64,000 nt of DNA from Leucobacter coleopterorum (lineage in GTDB: Bacteria > Actinomycetota > Actinomycetes > Actinomycetales > Microbacteriaceae). This document shows positions 8,426 to 19,646 of the stretch, one piece after another. Numbering within the stretch: position 1 is the first letter of the stretch; each line of letters begins with the position of its first letter. Both the position numbers and the translations under genes were made by a program. The notes under the pieces were generated by a model, which ran no database searches, was not told where the DNA came from, and worked only from the letters and a program-made list of their open reading frames with translations. The DNA lies in the NCBI RefSeq assembly GCF_011382985.1, contig NZ_CP049933.1:868001-932000 (forward strand), given 5' to 3'.

Positions 8426-9934
8426 CTAGTCTGCCACTACCCGGATCTGTGAGACCTTAGGGTCCGCTGCGCCACGCACGTAACCGGTTGAAGTTTGTGC
8501 GACGGCCCGCAAAAACCTGACCGTCTCTGCCGTTACCTCTTCGCCTGGCAAGAGGTTTGGAATGCCCGGTGGGTAAGCAGCGAGCGAGTCGGCGCTGATC
8601 CGACCAATCGCTGCCTCTGCCGCCACTAACTCAGACTTTGCAAAGAATGCCTCCCGAGGAAGCTTGCGTGCAATCCCCGGTTCTGGCAGCGCGAGCGCCG
8701 CATTCCATGCAGCTATGGCCGCTGACTCCGTGGCCGCCTCAGCTCTCGAACCCGCGAGCTGAGTAATGACGTCGAGCAGACGGTCTAGCTTCGGACGTTT
8801 GCCTGCACCAACAAGCGGCACGATGGTTGTCTGCGTTGACATCTCGACCCAGATGGCCTTTTCTTGGGCGAGTCGAAGACGAAGGTCATGGCCGGTCATG
8901 CCTGTCGCTGTGACATCGAGCGGAATGCGAAGAGGGTCGAACGCGACGATGTCGGGGTAATTGACAAAGGTCTCGTCGATGAGCGTACACAAGCGGTTGG
9001 TGCGCACCTGCTCCCTGAACTCGGTGACGAGGTCGAGCGAGCCCTTGATTCGGTCCCCACCATGCTGCAGCTCTTTGCGTGCCACATCAATTGAGGCAAG
9101 TAACAGCGAACTCTCGCTGGTTGACGCCGTCATGCGGTAGGCGCGATCGAGCAGTGGTTCGAGCTCATCAGCGAGTGCGGTGTCGCCGAGGTGGATCACG
9201 GCACTCTGATGTAGCGAGGTCGCCATCTTGTGGGTGCTCATGATCACAATGTCGGCACCCTGTTTAACAGGGGAGGCTGGTAAGTCGGGGTGAAAGCCAA
9301 AGTGTGCGCCCCAAGCACAGTCCACAATCAAGGCCGCTCCAGCCGCGTGCACGACATCGGCGATTGCAGGGATGTCTGCGACCGCCCCAAAGTAGCTCGG
9401 GCTAACGACGTAGACCGCGGTGACCTGGCCAGGGTGAGCGGTGATTGCCTGCTTGACGCTCTCCGCAGTAACGCAGTGCGCGATCCCGTTCTGCATGTCG
9501 ATGCTGGGAATCACGAAGCTTGAGCGAAGCCCCGCTGCAATAACACCGTCGATGATGCTCGAGTGAGCGCTGCGCTGCAGCACGATGTCCCGGCCCAACT
9601 GGCCGACCGCAAGCGCTGCTGTCTTGTTGCCCTGCGAAGAGCCGTTGGTCATAAACCAAGTTCTGCGGGCGCCCCACGCTTCGGACGCTAGTTGTTCTGC
9701 CTTTATGCGGGGCGAGTTCGGCCCGAGATCGATGCCGCTGAGCAGGCCGGTGACGTCGATCCCGAGGGTTTGCTTGCCGAGCAGCTTCTCGAGGTCTTTG
9801 GCGGCTCCTTCGCCGTCAGCCAAGTGGCCTGGGACCAGAAGCGATACGGGCTCGCGTTCTGCGTGGCGTACGAGAGCCTCTGCGTACGGTGCGTGTGCGA
9901 AGGAGACCTCTGCGCTGAGGGGAGTGTTAGGCAT
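8426..9934 (-). CDS. Orn/Lys/Arg decarboxylase-family PLP enzyme
   Basis: A fold-I PLP enzyme of 502 residues related to bacterial lysine, ornithine and arginine decarboxylases. FMTNGSSQGNK binds the cofactor phosphate, DCAWGAHFGF carries the PLP-binding Asp and His, and STHKMATSLHQ holds the Schiff-base Lys. The C-terminal small domain has AYPPGIPNLLPGEEV, typical of OKR_DC_1_C. It lacks the N-terminal wing domain of the inducible E. coli enzymes, so it is the short Gram-positive form. The substrate is unresolved: arginine would give agmatine, which the ureohydrolase at 40983 might use, but they are not linked. ATG 9934 has TACGAT six bases upstream. Confidence 0.87.
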   Translation of the reverse strand: MPNTPLSAEVSFAHAPYAEALVRHAEREPVSLLVPGHLADGEGAAKDLEKLLGKQTLGIDVTGLLSGIDLGPNSPRIKAEQLASEAWGARRTWFMTNGSSQGNKTAALAVGQLGRDIVLQRSAHSSIIDGVIAAGLRSSFVIPSIDMQNGIAHCVTAESVKQAITAHPGQVTAVYVVSPSYFGAVADIPAIADVVHAAGAALIVDCAWGAHFGFHPDLPASPVKQGADIVIMSTHKMATSLHQSAVIHLGDTALADELEPLLDRAYRMTASTSESSLLLASIDVARKELQHGGDRIKGSLDLVTEFREQVRTNRLCTLIDETFVNYPDIVAFDPLRIPLDVTATGMTGHDLRLRLAQEKAIWVEMSTQTTIVPLVGAGKRPKLDRLLDVITQLAGSRAEAATESAAIAAWNAALALPEPGIARKLPREAFFAKSELVAAEAAIGRISADSLAAYPPGIPNLLPGEEVTAETVRFLRAVAQTSTGYVRGAADPKVSQIRVVAD

Positions 9935-9940
9935 GGTCTT

Positions 9941-9946
9941 ATCGTA
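9941..9946 (-). promoter_or_regulatory. -10 box, leaderless type, for the decarboxylase gene
   Basis: TACGAT on the minus strand ends six bases before ATG 9934, with no Shine-Dalgarno sequence between. Confidence 0.45.
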
Positions 9947-10137
9947 GGGGAGAAGTGGGTGCGCCAAAGATGGGTTCGCTAGTCGAGGACTGTTGATCTG
10001 TGGCTGCCTGAGTAAGGCACCCCCGCGATCCCAAGCTCTGAAAGCGGGATCGTGTCTAATTCCAGTTGTCCTTGTCGGGTATCGCCTGACGCTCATCGCT
10101 GAGCATCCACTTTTGAGCAATTTTTCAGCACCCTTTA

Positions 10138-10164
10138 TTAGCACTCTCAGGTGTCGAGTGCTAA
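10138..10164 (+). promoter_or_regulatory. CIRCE operator (HrcA site)
   Basis: TTAGCACTC, nine bases, GAGTGCTAA: an exact match to the CIRCE consensus bound by the heat-shock repressor HrcA. It lies 60 bases before the start of the Hsp20 gene, over the expected promoter. Confidence 0.95.
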
Positions 10165-10224
10165 TCTAAAACCACTTGAGCATCCCAAGCTCAAGCACCA
10201 CCTTTGGAAGGAGATTAATTCATT

Positions 10225-10656
10225 ATGTCCATGTCTTTTGATCCTTTTACCGAGATGGAACGCATCGCCAACAGCGTGACGCAACGATCACCAATGCGCG
10301 CGATGCCCGTCGATCTCTATCGAGATAACAATGCTTACCTACTCAACGCCGACCTCCCAGGAATGGACCCAGGATCTATCGACGTTGATGTTGACGGACA
10401 AATCCTCACCATCCGAGCCAACCGAACAACAGCACGAACAGATGGCGTGAAATGGCTCGCCAAAGAACGACCAGCGGGAAGCTACCTGCGACAGTTCAGC
10501 ATCGGTGAAGGAGTTGACACGACGGCAATCTCGGCAAATTACGAGAACGGCGTGCTCAGTCTCATTATTCCCATGAGCGAAAAGGCAAAACCGCGAAAGA
10601 TTGAAGTCCAATCCGGCATGAGCGTGCCAGACGGACACAAAGAACTCGCCACCTAA
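10225..10656 (+). CDS. Hsp20/alpha-crystallin small heat-shock protein
   Basis: A cytoplasmic holdase chaperone of 143 residues that binds unfolding proteins. The alpha-crystallin domain runs from about residue 28 (VDLYRDNNAYLLNADLPGMD) to about 125, ending in the conserved A-x-Y-x-N-G-V-L (ISANYENGVLSLIIP). The N-terminal arm is short (SFDPFTEMERI). GGAAGGAGA at 10206-10214 supports ATG 10225; ATG 10231 is a less likely alternative. A perfect CIRCE box upstream indicates HrcA repression and heat induction. A strong terminator follows at 10833. The stretch 10657-10832 between them holds no gene. Confidence 0.95.
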   Translation: MSMSFDPFTEMERIANSVTQRSPMRAMPVDLYRDNNAYLLNADLPGMDPGSIDVDVDGQILTIRANRTTARTDGVKWLAKERPAGSYLRQFSIGEGVDTTAISANYENGVLSLIIPMSEKAKPRKIEVQSGMSVPDGHKELAT

Positions 10657-10832
10657 CCAACAGGACACATAAGCGAGAGGTGGGGTCCACCCGGGCCCCA
10701 CCGCTTGTCGTTTGCGAAACATGATCCTCAGGCATCGCAAACAACCGAGGACAAAGAAAGACCTCTCTCACCCGAAGGGCAGGTTCTCGTGGTCGACACA
10801 ACACAGTCGATAGATCCACCTTGACAGAGATT

Positions 10833-10870
10833 GCCCCGGCTACGAAACATTGGTAGCCGGGGCCGTTTTT
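10833..10870 (+). terminator. Rho-independent terminator
   Basis: Arms 10833-10843 and 10853-10863 (GCCCCGGCTAC and its complement) are followed by CGTTTTT. It probably ends the hsp20 transcript. Confidence 0.85.
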
Positions 10871-10902
10871 GGTGCAGTAAGAGTATGCGAAAGTGGCCGT
10901 GT

Positions 10903-11358
10903 CTATGCAGGTCTCGCTTCGTAGGTCAGCAGACGGTCTCTGAGAGTGCCCGTGTGTAACTCAAACAGGTGGTTGTCTTCGTCGTAGAAATAGAGCGATT
11001 GCCCTTCGCCATCGATTCTGGTTCGAGGGGGACGGATCTCTAGCCCAAGGCTAGAGATAACCTCACGGAGTTGGCTTAGCGCAGCTTCATGTACTTGGAA
11101 AGCCGCGTGATTATAAGACGCGGGAAGGCTCCCGTCTCCCTGCATGGTTGCAACCCACGTCGCGGAAGGCCCCTCGCCGATCAGGAAGAAGCGCTCTTTT
11201 GAGATCGAGAAGGTTTCCACACCGCTGTCGTACACCCTGACCGCGCCAAGAACCCGGGTGAGGATCTGTTCCATGCGGTCGAGGTCTTTCACGACGAACG
11301 TGATGTGACTCAGACCCGAGCTCGCAAGCGACTGACCTTGCCTTTTTGTTTCATTCAT
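10903..11358 (-). CDS. fosX: Fosfomycin resistance hydrolase FosX
   Basis: A VOC-superfamily metalloenzyme of 151 residues that opens the epoxide of fosfomycin. Metal ligands are visible as His18 (GLSHITF), His84 (YNHAAF) and Glu133 (HLFELHTG). Glu55 in SISKERFF matches the general base Glu44 of Listeria FosX, which marks hydrolases rather than thiol transferases. RPPRTR and GEGQSLYFYDEDNHLFELH are close to FosX. The start is ATG 11358; the frame upstream runs into a transposase scar on the other strand. It may be intrinsic, since FosX is common in actinobacteria, or acquired given the neighbouring scar. Confidence 0.9.
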   Translation of the reverse strand: MNETKRQGQSLASSGLSHITFVVKDLDRMEQILTRVLGAVRVYDSGVETFSISKERFFLIGEGPSATWVATMQGDGSLPASYNHAAFQVHEAALSQLREVISSLGLEIRPPRTRIDGEGQSLYFYDEDNHLFELHTGTLRDRLLTYEARPA

Positions 11359-11385
11359 TGCCCCAGTCTGGTCCACCACCACTGC

Positions 11386-11604
11386 ATGAGCGCTGAGCAT
11401 CAACGCCGCGCACTCGAGTGGTGGCTGTACCTGCATTCCGAACATCTGGACTCGACCAAGGTGCTCACCGACCACCAGCAACAGTCACTCAAAGCACTAC
11501 GGCGAAGTCTCACGGAACCAGCACTAGGACCAGTGCTCTAAGACACCGGACTCGATGCCACAGGAGGGCTCTGGATCCGCACGGGCTGGGCCGGACGCGG
11601 ATGA
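11386..11604 (+). pseudogene. Degenerate transposase C-terminal remnant
   Basis: The frame reads EHQRRALEWWLYLHSEH, continues to ALGPVL, meets TAA at 11539-11541, and goes on in the same frame with DTGLDATGGLWIRTGWAGRG before a final stop. A Tyr codon turned to stop would explain this. The pattern resembles the tail of an insertion-sequence transposase (IS1249- or IS256-type are candidates, from memory). No start domain, DDE core or terminal repeats are visible, so only a scar remains between fosX and tRNA-Ser. Nothing else is seen between 11605 and 11699 except an imperfect GGCCCC hairpin. Confidence 0.5.
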
Positions 11605-11699
11605 CACACCCAACGCCATCCACTCTTTTGGTCGGTAACCCAGGAACGACGAGGGCCCCGCCTCCCCAGTGTTTTCTATGGGAGTTGGGGCCTTCGTGG

Positions 11700-11789
11700 T
11701 GGCGGTGACGGTGGGATTTGAACCCACGGTAGGGGTTACCCTACACGACTTTTCGAGAGTCGCACCTTCGGCCGCTCGGACACGTCACC
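11700..11789 (-). tRNA. tRNA-Ser (anticodon CGA)
   Basis: Acceptor strands GGTGACG and CGTCACC pair (11783-11789 with 11704-11710). The anticodon loop CTCGAAA has anticodon CGA between stems CGACT and AGTCG. The long variable arm (GTAGGG/CCCTAC) and the T-arm TTCAAAT fit serine. CCA is encoded at 11700-11702. It reads UCG codons. Confidence 0.95.
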
Positions 11790-11893
11790 GCGAAAAAGCT
11801 TATGTGATTCTGAATCAGAATGCGAATTGAAGTTTGACGCGTGTCGGGAACTTCTGTCATGATCCCGCACCGAATGCTAGATAAGGTGCAACA

Positions 11894-12794
11894 ATGAGTC
11901 TCTTCACTGGACTAAGCGCGTTTCCACTCACACCGATCCACAATGATGCCGTTGATGAACCCTCGTTTGTGGGGCTCATCAAACGATTGGTTGCGGCTGA
12001 GGTCGACTCCATCACCGTGCTCGGGTCTACTGGGTCGTACGCGTACCTCACGGTCGAAGAGCGGGCGCGTGTGGTTCGTCTGGCAGTTGACCATGCTCAG
12101 ACCGTGCCCGTGTTTGTTGGTGTGGGGCTCTGCGCACCTCTCACGTACTAGCGAACGTGCGTAACGCTGAATCGGCAGGGGTGGCAGGCGTGCTGCTCGC
12201 CCCAATGACTTACCAGCCGCTTACCGACAGTGATGTATTTGAGCTGTTTCGGACCGTCACCGAGTTCACCGAGCTGCCAGTGATCGTCTACGACAACCCC
12301 GGCACCACCCACTTCACTTTCACGCTGGATCTTTACGCCCGCATCGCTGCCCTCTCCGGAATTGCATCCATCAAGATTCCGGGGGTGCCTTCCGATCCTG
12401 CGGCGGCCCGCGAACGCGTTGCGCAGATCCGCGCGGTGATCCCAAAGCACGTCACCATTGGAGTGTCGGGGGATGCGTTCGCTGCTGCTGGGCTGAATGC
12501 CGGATGTGATGCCTGGTACTCGGTGATCGGTGGGACTCTGCCCGGGCCGGCCCTCGCCGTTGCCCGTGCAGCCCAGCAAAGTGGAGTCGCAGAAGCGCTT
12601 GCGATATCCGCGGGCTGGACCCGCTGTGGTGCCTCTTCGCCGAGTTCGGGGGAAGTCTGCGTGTGGTTGCGGCGATTGCCGAGCAACTGGGATTGGCCCC
12701 TCGACATTGTTTGCCTCTACCCATCCAGGGCCTCAACGACGCCCAACGGGCAGAGGTAGCTGAGGTGCTGGATCGACTGAGCCTAGCGCAGTAG
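11894..12794 (+). CDS. Dihydrodipicolinate synthase/N-acetylneuraminate lyase family protein (two frameshifts in assembly)
   Basis: A class I aldolase/lyase of the DapA superfamily, about 300 residues. STGSYAYLTVEER is the GTTGE-like loop, VIVYDNPGTT holds the catalytic Tyr, and IASIKIPG holds the Schiff-base Lys. Frames change at GGGG 12124-12127 and GGG 12612-12614; adding one G at each gives a continuous protein ending LDRLSLAQ at 12794. GSTG in place of GTTGE and IKIPG in place of IKEASG suggest it is not the lysine-pathway enzyme. The start ATG 11894 follows AAGGTG. It stands alone before radA. Confidence 0.83.
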
Positions 12795-12839
12795 GTCCCG
12801 TTTGACTCGGCTTCGAACATGAACGTCTGAGGTCACCGC

Positions 12840-12845
12840 TAGGCT
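12840..12845 (+). promoter_or_regulatory. -10 box of radA, leaderless type
   Basis: TAGGCT ends six bases before ATG 12852. Confidence 0.45.
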
Positions 12846-12851
12846 CCCAGC

Positions 12852-14205
12852 ATGGCAAAAATAACAAGCGGGTTCGTGTGCACCGAGTGCGGGTGGCAGG
12901 CTGCCAAGTGGGTTGGGCGCTGTGGGGAGTGCCAGCAGTGGGGCACGGTTGTTGAAGCGAGTGTGCCGAAGGCGTCACTCTCCCGCACTAACCGTGCAGC
13001 TGCGCCAGCGGCAGGTCGAGAAGCTCGGCCAATTACTGAGCTTCAGGGCGATGCTCTTTTTCATCGACAGACCGGCATCGGTGAGTTTGACCGTGTGCTC
13101 GGCGGTGGTGTCGTGCCTGGGGCGGCGATCTTGCTCTCTGGAGAGCCGGGGTAGGTAAGTCGACGCTGCTGCTTGATGCGGCCGCGCGCGCAGCTATGAC
13201 GGGAGCCAAAGTGCTCTACGTCAGCGGTGAAGAGTCGACCGGGCAGATCCGCATGCGGGCTGAGCGCACCGGTGCGCTGCACAACACGCTCTTCCTTGCG
13301 AGTGAGACCGATCTCGCAACGGTGCTCGGGCACATCGAAGCTGTCAACCCCGAACTCATCATTGTCGACTCAGTGCAGACTCTCGCCAGCAGCGAGGTTG
13401 AGGGCGGTGCTGGCGGGCCGGCACAGGTGCGTGAGGTCGCAGCGGCGCTGATTCGGGTCGCGAAGGGTCGCAGCACCCCCGTGATCCTCGTCGGACACGT
13501 TACCAAGGACGGTGCCGTTGCTGGCCCCGGCTGCTTGAGCACCTCGTTGACGTTGTGTGCCATTTTGAAGGCGATCGCAATACAGCTTTACGGTTTCTTC
13601 GTGCGTTGAAGAACCGCTATGGCCCAACCGACGAGGTCGGGTGTTTTGAAATGACGGGCCAAGGAATTCGAGAGGTCTCCGACCCAAGTGGACTGTTTCT
13701 CAGCCGAGCCACTGATCCCGTGAGTGGTACTTGCGCAACCGTCGCCATGGAAGGGCGACGAGCGTTGCCTGTCGAGGTGCAGGTGCTTGTGGTGCCAACG
13801 ACAGCGCCGAATCCACGTCGCGTGACCAGCGGCGTTGAGTCTGCCAGGGTCGCGATGATTCTTGCAGTGCTCGAGCGCCGACTCAATGCCAAAACGGGCG
13901 ACAAAGACGTGTATGTCTCGACCGTGGGTGGCGTGAAACTCACGGAGCCTGCGGCTGACCTTGCGATTGCCCTTGCGATCCTCTCGGCGCTTGAAGACCG
14001 GCCTCTTGCGCACAATTTGGCGGCGTACGGCGAGATCAGCCTGGCCGGTGAGGTTCGCCCAATCACCGCTGGTCAGCAGCGAGCAAACGAGGCTAGGCGG
14101 CTTGGTTACACGACAATTGTAGATTCGGGAGTCGAGCGATTGGACCATGCGCGAGACACTGCGGGCCTCTCCGTCCCTAGAATACGAGCCTCGCACCGAA
14201 GTTGA
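12852..14205 (+). CDS. radA: DNA repair protein RadA (two frameshifts in assembly)
   Basis: A RecA-like ATPase that promotes branch migration in recombination. It has the N-terminal zinc finger (CTECGWQAAKWVGRCGEC), then Walker A, which is split by the first error: LLSGEPG is followed by VGKSTLLLD only if the GGGG at 13148-13151 is five long. Further on come LIIVDSVQT, the RadA KNRYG motif (LKNRYGPTDEVG) and a C-terminal Lon-like domain (DVYVSTVGG, GEISLAGEVRPI). The second break is CCCC 13525-13528; one more C gives GPRLLEHLVDVVCHFEGD. About 450 residues once repaired, the usual length. Confidence 0.95.
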
Positions 14206-14243
14206 GTGACAGGTGTGCGGTTAATCACCAGAAGTAACAGCGG

Positions 14244-14249
14244 TAGACT
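14244..14249 (+). promoter_or_regulatory. -10 box of mqo, leaderless type
   Basis: TAGACT ends eight bases before GTG 14258. Confidence 0.4.
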
Positions 14250-14257
14250 TAACGTTT

Positions 14258-15750
14258 GTGAGCAAGAACACAGTAGATGTCGTCCTCATTGGTGGAGGCG
14301 TGATGAGCGCAACCCTTGGCACCCTGATCAAGCAGGTTCAGCCTGATTGGTCGATCGAGATTTTCGAGTCGCGCAATAGCGTCGCCACGGAGAGCACCAA
14401 CGCATGGAACAACGCCGGCACGGGCCATGCGGCCCTGTGCGAGCTGAACTACATGCCAGAGGGTGCCGACGGCAGCCTCTCGCCCGACAAAGCCATCGAC
14501 ATCAACGAACAGTTCCAGCTGTCTCGACAATGGTGGTCGACGCTCGTGAAGAAGGGCATCCTGAACGATCCCCTTCCTTCATCAACCCGACCCCTCACAT
14601 GACCTTCGTGAGCGGCGAATCCAACGTTGACTACCTCCGTCGCCGTTTCGAGATTCTCAAGAACGAGCCACTCTTCGCCGACATGGAGTTCAGCGACGAC
14701 CCCGAGCAGATCGCCGAGTGGGCTCCGCTTCTCATTGACCGTCGTTCGAAAGACGAAGTGTTTGCGGCAACCCGCTCGGAGAGCGGCACCGACGTTGACT
14801 TTGGTGCGGTCACGCGCCAACTCTTCGACTACCTCGTTGCCGAGGGCGCCAAGATGAATCTTGGCACGCAGGTTCGCAGGGTGCGTCGCCGTGCCGATGG
14901 TACCTGGGACGTGTTCGTGCGCAATCTCTCGGGCTACGGCAGGACCGTTGTTAACGCGAAGTTCGTGTTTGTTGGTGCGGGTGGCGGCGCGCTGTCGATC
15001 CTGCAGTCCTCGGGCATTCCCGAGATCAAGGGTTTTGGTGGCTTTCCCATCAGCGGCAAGTTTCTCAAGACCGACAACCCCGAAATTGTTGCCCAGCACA
15101 AGGCAAAGGTCTATGGCAAGGCTGCGGTGGGTGCGCCTCCAATGTCGGTTCCACACCTCGATACTCGTGTTGTTGACGGCAAGGAAAGCATCCTCTTTGG
15201 GCCGTACGCCGGGTTTAGCCCCAACTTCTTGAAGAAGGGTTCGTGGTGGGATCTGCCCGGCTCAATTCGCCTGCACAATCTCGGCCCGATGATCAAGGTT
15301 GGCCTTACACAGTGGTCGCTTGAGAAGTATTTGGCCGGTGAAGTCGTTGCTAGCCGGCAGAAGCAGATGGAAACGCTGCGCCAGTACATGCCAGCGGCGC
15401 GCACCTCCGACTGGGAGATGATCACAGCCGGCCAGCGTGTGCAGGTCATGAAGAAGGATCCCGAGAAAGGTGGCATCCTGCAGTTCGGCACCGAGGTCAT
15501 CACTGGTGCGAGCGGTTCGATAGCGGGCCTGCTGGGGGCATCCCCTGGAGCTTCAACCGCGGTTCACGCCATGCTCGGAGTGCTCGCAAAATGCTTCCCT
15601 GAGCAGTTTGAGAAGCAATGGAAGAAGACTTTCACCGAGCAGGTGCCTGCGTTTGGTAAGGGTTTGAATGGCGATGCAGCGGCCGCAAAGGCCTCGCTGG
15701 CTGAGACCGCCGAGACACTCGGTCTCAACCGAGTGTCTGAGACCGCTTAG
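14258..15750 (+). CDS. mqo: Malate:quinone oxidoreductase (frameshifted in assembly)
   Basis: A membrane-associated FAD enzyme that oxidises malate to oxaloacetate and passes electrons to quinone, in the TCA cycle and respiratory chain. Visible features are [16 protein letters not shown] (FAD site), [43 protein letters not shown] and the C-terminal [12 protein letters not shown]. The frame breaks at CCCC 14570-14573; one more C restores [12 protein letters not shown]. The repaired length is about 497 residues, as usual. GTG 14258 is the family start. It converges on a HAD gene across a long hairpin. Confidence 0.96.
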
Positions 15751-15768
15751 TTTCCGTCAGGCTTTACC

Positions 15769-15830
15769 CCTGCGGTGAACGCAAGTCAACGCTATGGTCA
15801 CTCATGACGTTGAGTTGCGTTCACCGCAGG
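15769..15830. terminator. Long hairpin between convergent genes, probable bidirectional terminator
   Basis: Arms 15769-15791 and 15808-15830 pair over 23 bases with one mismatch. They lie between mqo (plus) and the HAD gene (minus). TTTT follows at 15835-15838 on the plus side. Confidence 0.65.
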
Positions 15831-15840
15831 AGTGTTTTGG

Positions 15841-16608
15841 CTAACCCAGTAGCTGCTCCAAGAAGTCTGCGGTGTCTTCCCAGCCGGTCACTGCGTGGCA
15901 AGCAACGCCGAGCGCCTTCACCGGGTAGTCATTGCCGTCAGGATCAAGTCGATCCCCAACAAAGAGCATTTCACTCAGGGGGATTCCGGTGTGCTCCTCA
16001 AGCTTGCGCATGCCGTATGCCTTGTCGATCCCGCGGCGGGTGATGTCGACCGACGTCGAACCGCCACTGCGTACCTCAAGCCCGGGTAACCGATCCGCAA
16101 CCGCCGCGCGGAGTGTGTTCTTTTTGCTGCCGTCTGGATCCCAAGCCTGCTTCGCCGCAACCGGTGCGCGTTGCCCGAGGGCTGAGAAGGTGACCTGTGA
16201 GCCGCGATCCTCAAGGATCTCGCCCCAGGGTGCGGTCTCCCAGAGTTCGAGGCGTTCGGCCTCTTCGCGCAGTGCGGTTAGGGCGGACGCGCTTTCAGAC
16301 GCGGCGAGGTTCTCACGATAGACAGTGCGCCAGGCCCCGTTTTCGCGGCGTTCGTAGCGAGTACCGCAGGTGGGCAAAAGGTGGAGTCGCTCAAGCGAGG
16401 CTTCGTCTAAGCTCTCGAGTCGCTCCACTAATTGCATCTCAAACTGTTCAAAGTTGCCGCCCGAGATGACGGCCACGGTTGTGCGTTCAAGCAGGCGCGA
16501 GAACACCGCGAGCATGCGCGGATCAACCGCTGACTTGGAGGGTGCGAGAGTGTCGTCGAGATCGAATGCAATGAGGCGGGGAGCGTGGTCATCGGGCCAT
16601 TCTCCCAC
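15841..16608 (-). CDS. HAD-IIB family phosphatase
   Basis: A haloacid-dehalogenase hydrolase of 255 residues, related to phosphomannomutase and sucrose-phosphatase type enzymes. Motif I is AFDLDDTLAPSK with nucleophile and acid Asp, motif II VISGGNF, then DITRRGIDKAYGM with the motif III Lys, and motif IV GDRLDPDGNDYP. The cap lies between motifs II and III (type IIB). It probably acts on a sugar phosphate, but the sequence does not say which. The start ATG 16608 lies eight bases after the stop of the upstream gene, so both are in one operon. Confidence 0.85.
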   Translation of the reverse strand: MGEWPDDHAPRLIAFDLDDTLAPSKSAVDPRMLAVFSRLLERTTVAVISGGNFEQFEMQLVERLESLDEASLERLHLLPTCGTRYERRENGAWRTVYRENLAASESASALTALREEAERLELWETAPWGEILEDRGSQVTFSALGQRAPVAAKQAWDPDGSKKNTLRAAVADRLPGLEVRSGGSTSVDITRRGIDKAYGMRKLEEHTGIPLSEMLFVGDRLDPDGNDYPVKALGVACHAVTGWEDTADFLEQLLG

Positions 16609-16616
16609 GCACGGAC

Positions 16617-17066
16617 TTACTCCTCGAAGTCGGAGTCGGTGAAATCAGTGTCTTCAAGGCCGGGCATCGAACTCGGGTTTGCGTAGAAACGCACATCGAC
16701 ACGCTCAAGACCGGTGCCCTCGAAGATGATTCGGTAGCTGCCAGGCATCGGGATCTGGGCCTCCGCGAGCGGGAACACCATTGGGATGTAGCCGAAGCTG
16801 TCGTTGCCGCCGCCGAGGCTGAAGGTTCCCTCAAGACTGAAGATCTCGCCGCCGCCTATGGCAGGTTCACAGCGGGCCCTGAATGTACGCTCGGGATCAC
16901 CGCGGCGGGCCTCGTTTTCATCGTATTCAACGACAACCACGAGTGTCGCGCCCAGTGAAGCCGGGAACTCGTCGCGGTTAATGGTGTTGATGAAGCCGGA
17001 GAGAACGCCGAGCGTACCCTCGCGAATATTCGCGGCATCAGCTAAGAAGGCTGCTGCAATTCTCAT
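16617..17066 (-). CDS. Conserved hypothetical protein, 149 aa
   Basis: A soluble protein that looks like one beta-rich domain: AAAFLADAANIREGTLGVLSG, LVVVVEYDENEA, EGTFSLGGGNDS, and GSYRIIFEGTGLERVDVRFY. The C-terminus is acidic (DTDFTDSDFEE). The layout recalls a family annotated as DUF6941, but I cannot confirm it. GGAGGA before ATG 17066 is a strong ribosome-binding site and decides the start. It is the first gene of a two-gene unit with the HAD phosphatase. The function is unknown. Confidence 0.72.
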   Translation of the reverse strand: MRIAAAFLADAANIREGTLGVLSGFINTINRDEFPASLGATLVVVVEYDENEARRGDPERTFRARCEPAIGGGEIFSLEGTFSLGGGNDSFGYIPMVFPLAEAQIPMPGSYRIIFEGTGLERVDVRFYANPSSMPGLEDTDFTDSDFEE

Positions 17067-17161
17067 GGGTTCCTCCAAGGCTCGGTGTTTCAGTGCTAAT
17101 AGTAACCCTTTCACGTCTTGCTGAGTGATGTTGCTTGGAGTCCTCCAATGCCCGCCCGTAC

Positions 17162-19550
<2,389 letters not shown>

Positions 19551-19646
19551 GTTTTTGTGCCGAGGAGCCCCCATCGATTCGTGTCAGTTCGTCGGGTATG
19601 GCGACTTCAAGCGGCAAATCGGTACCAAACGAACACCTGAGTGTGC

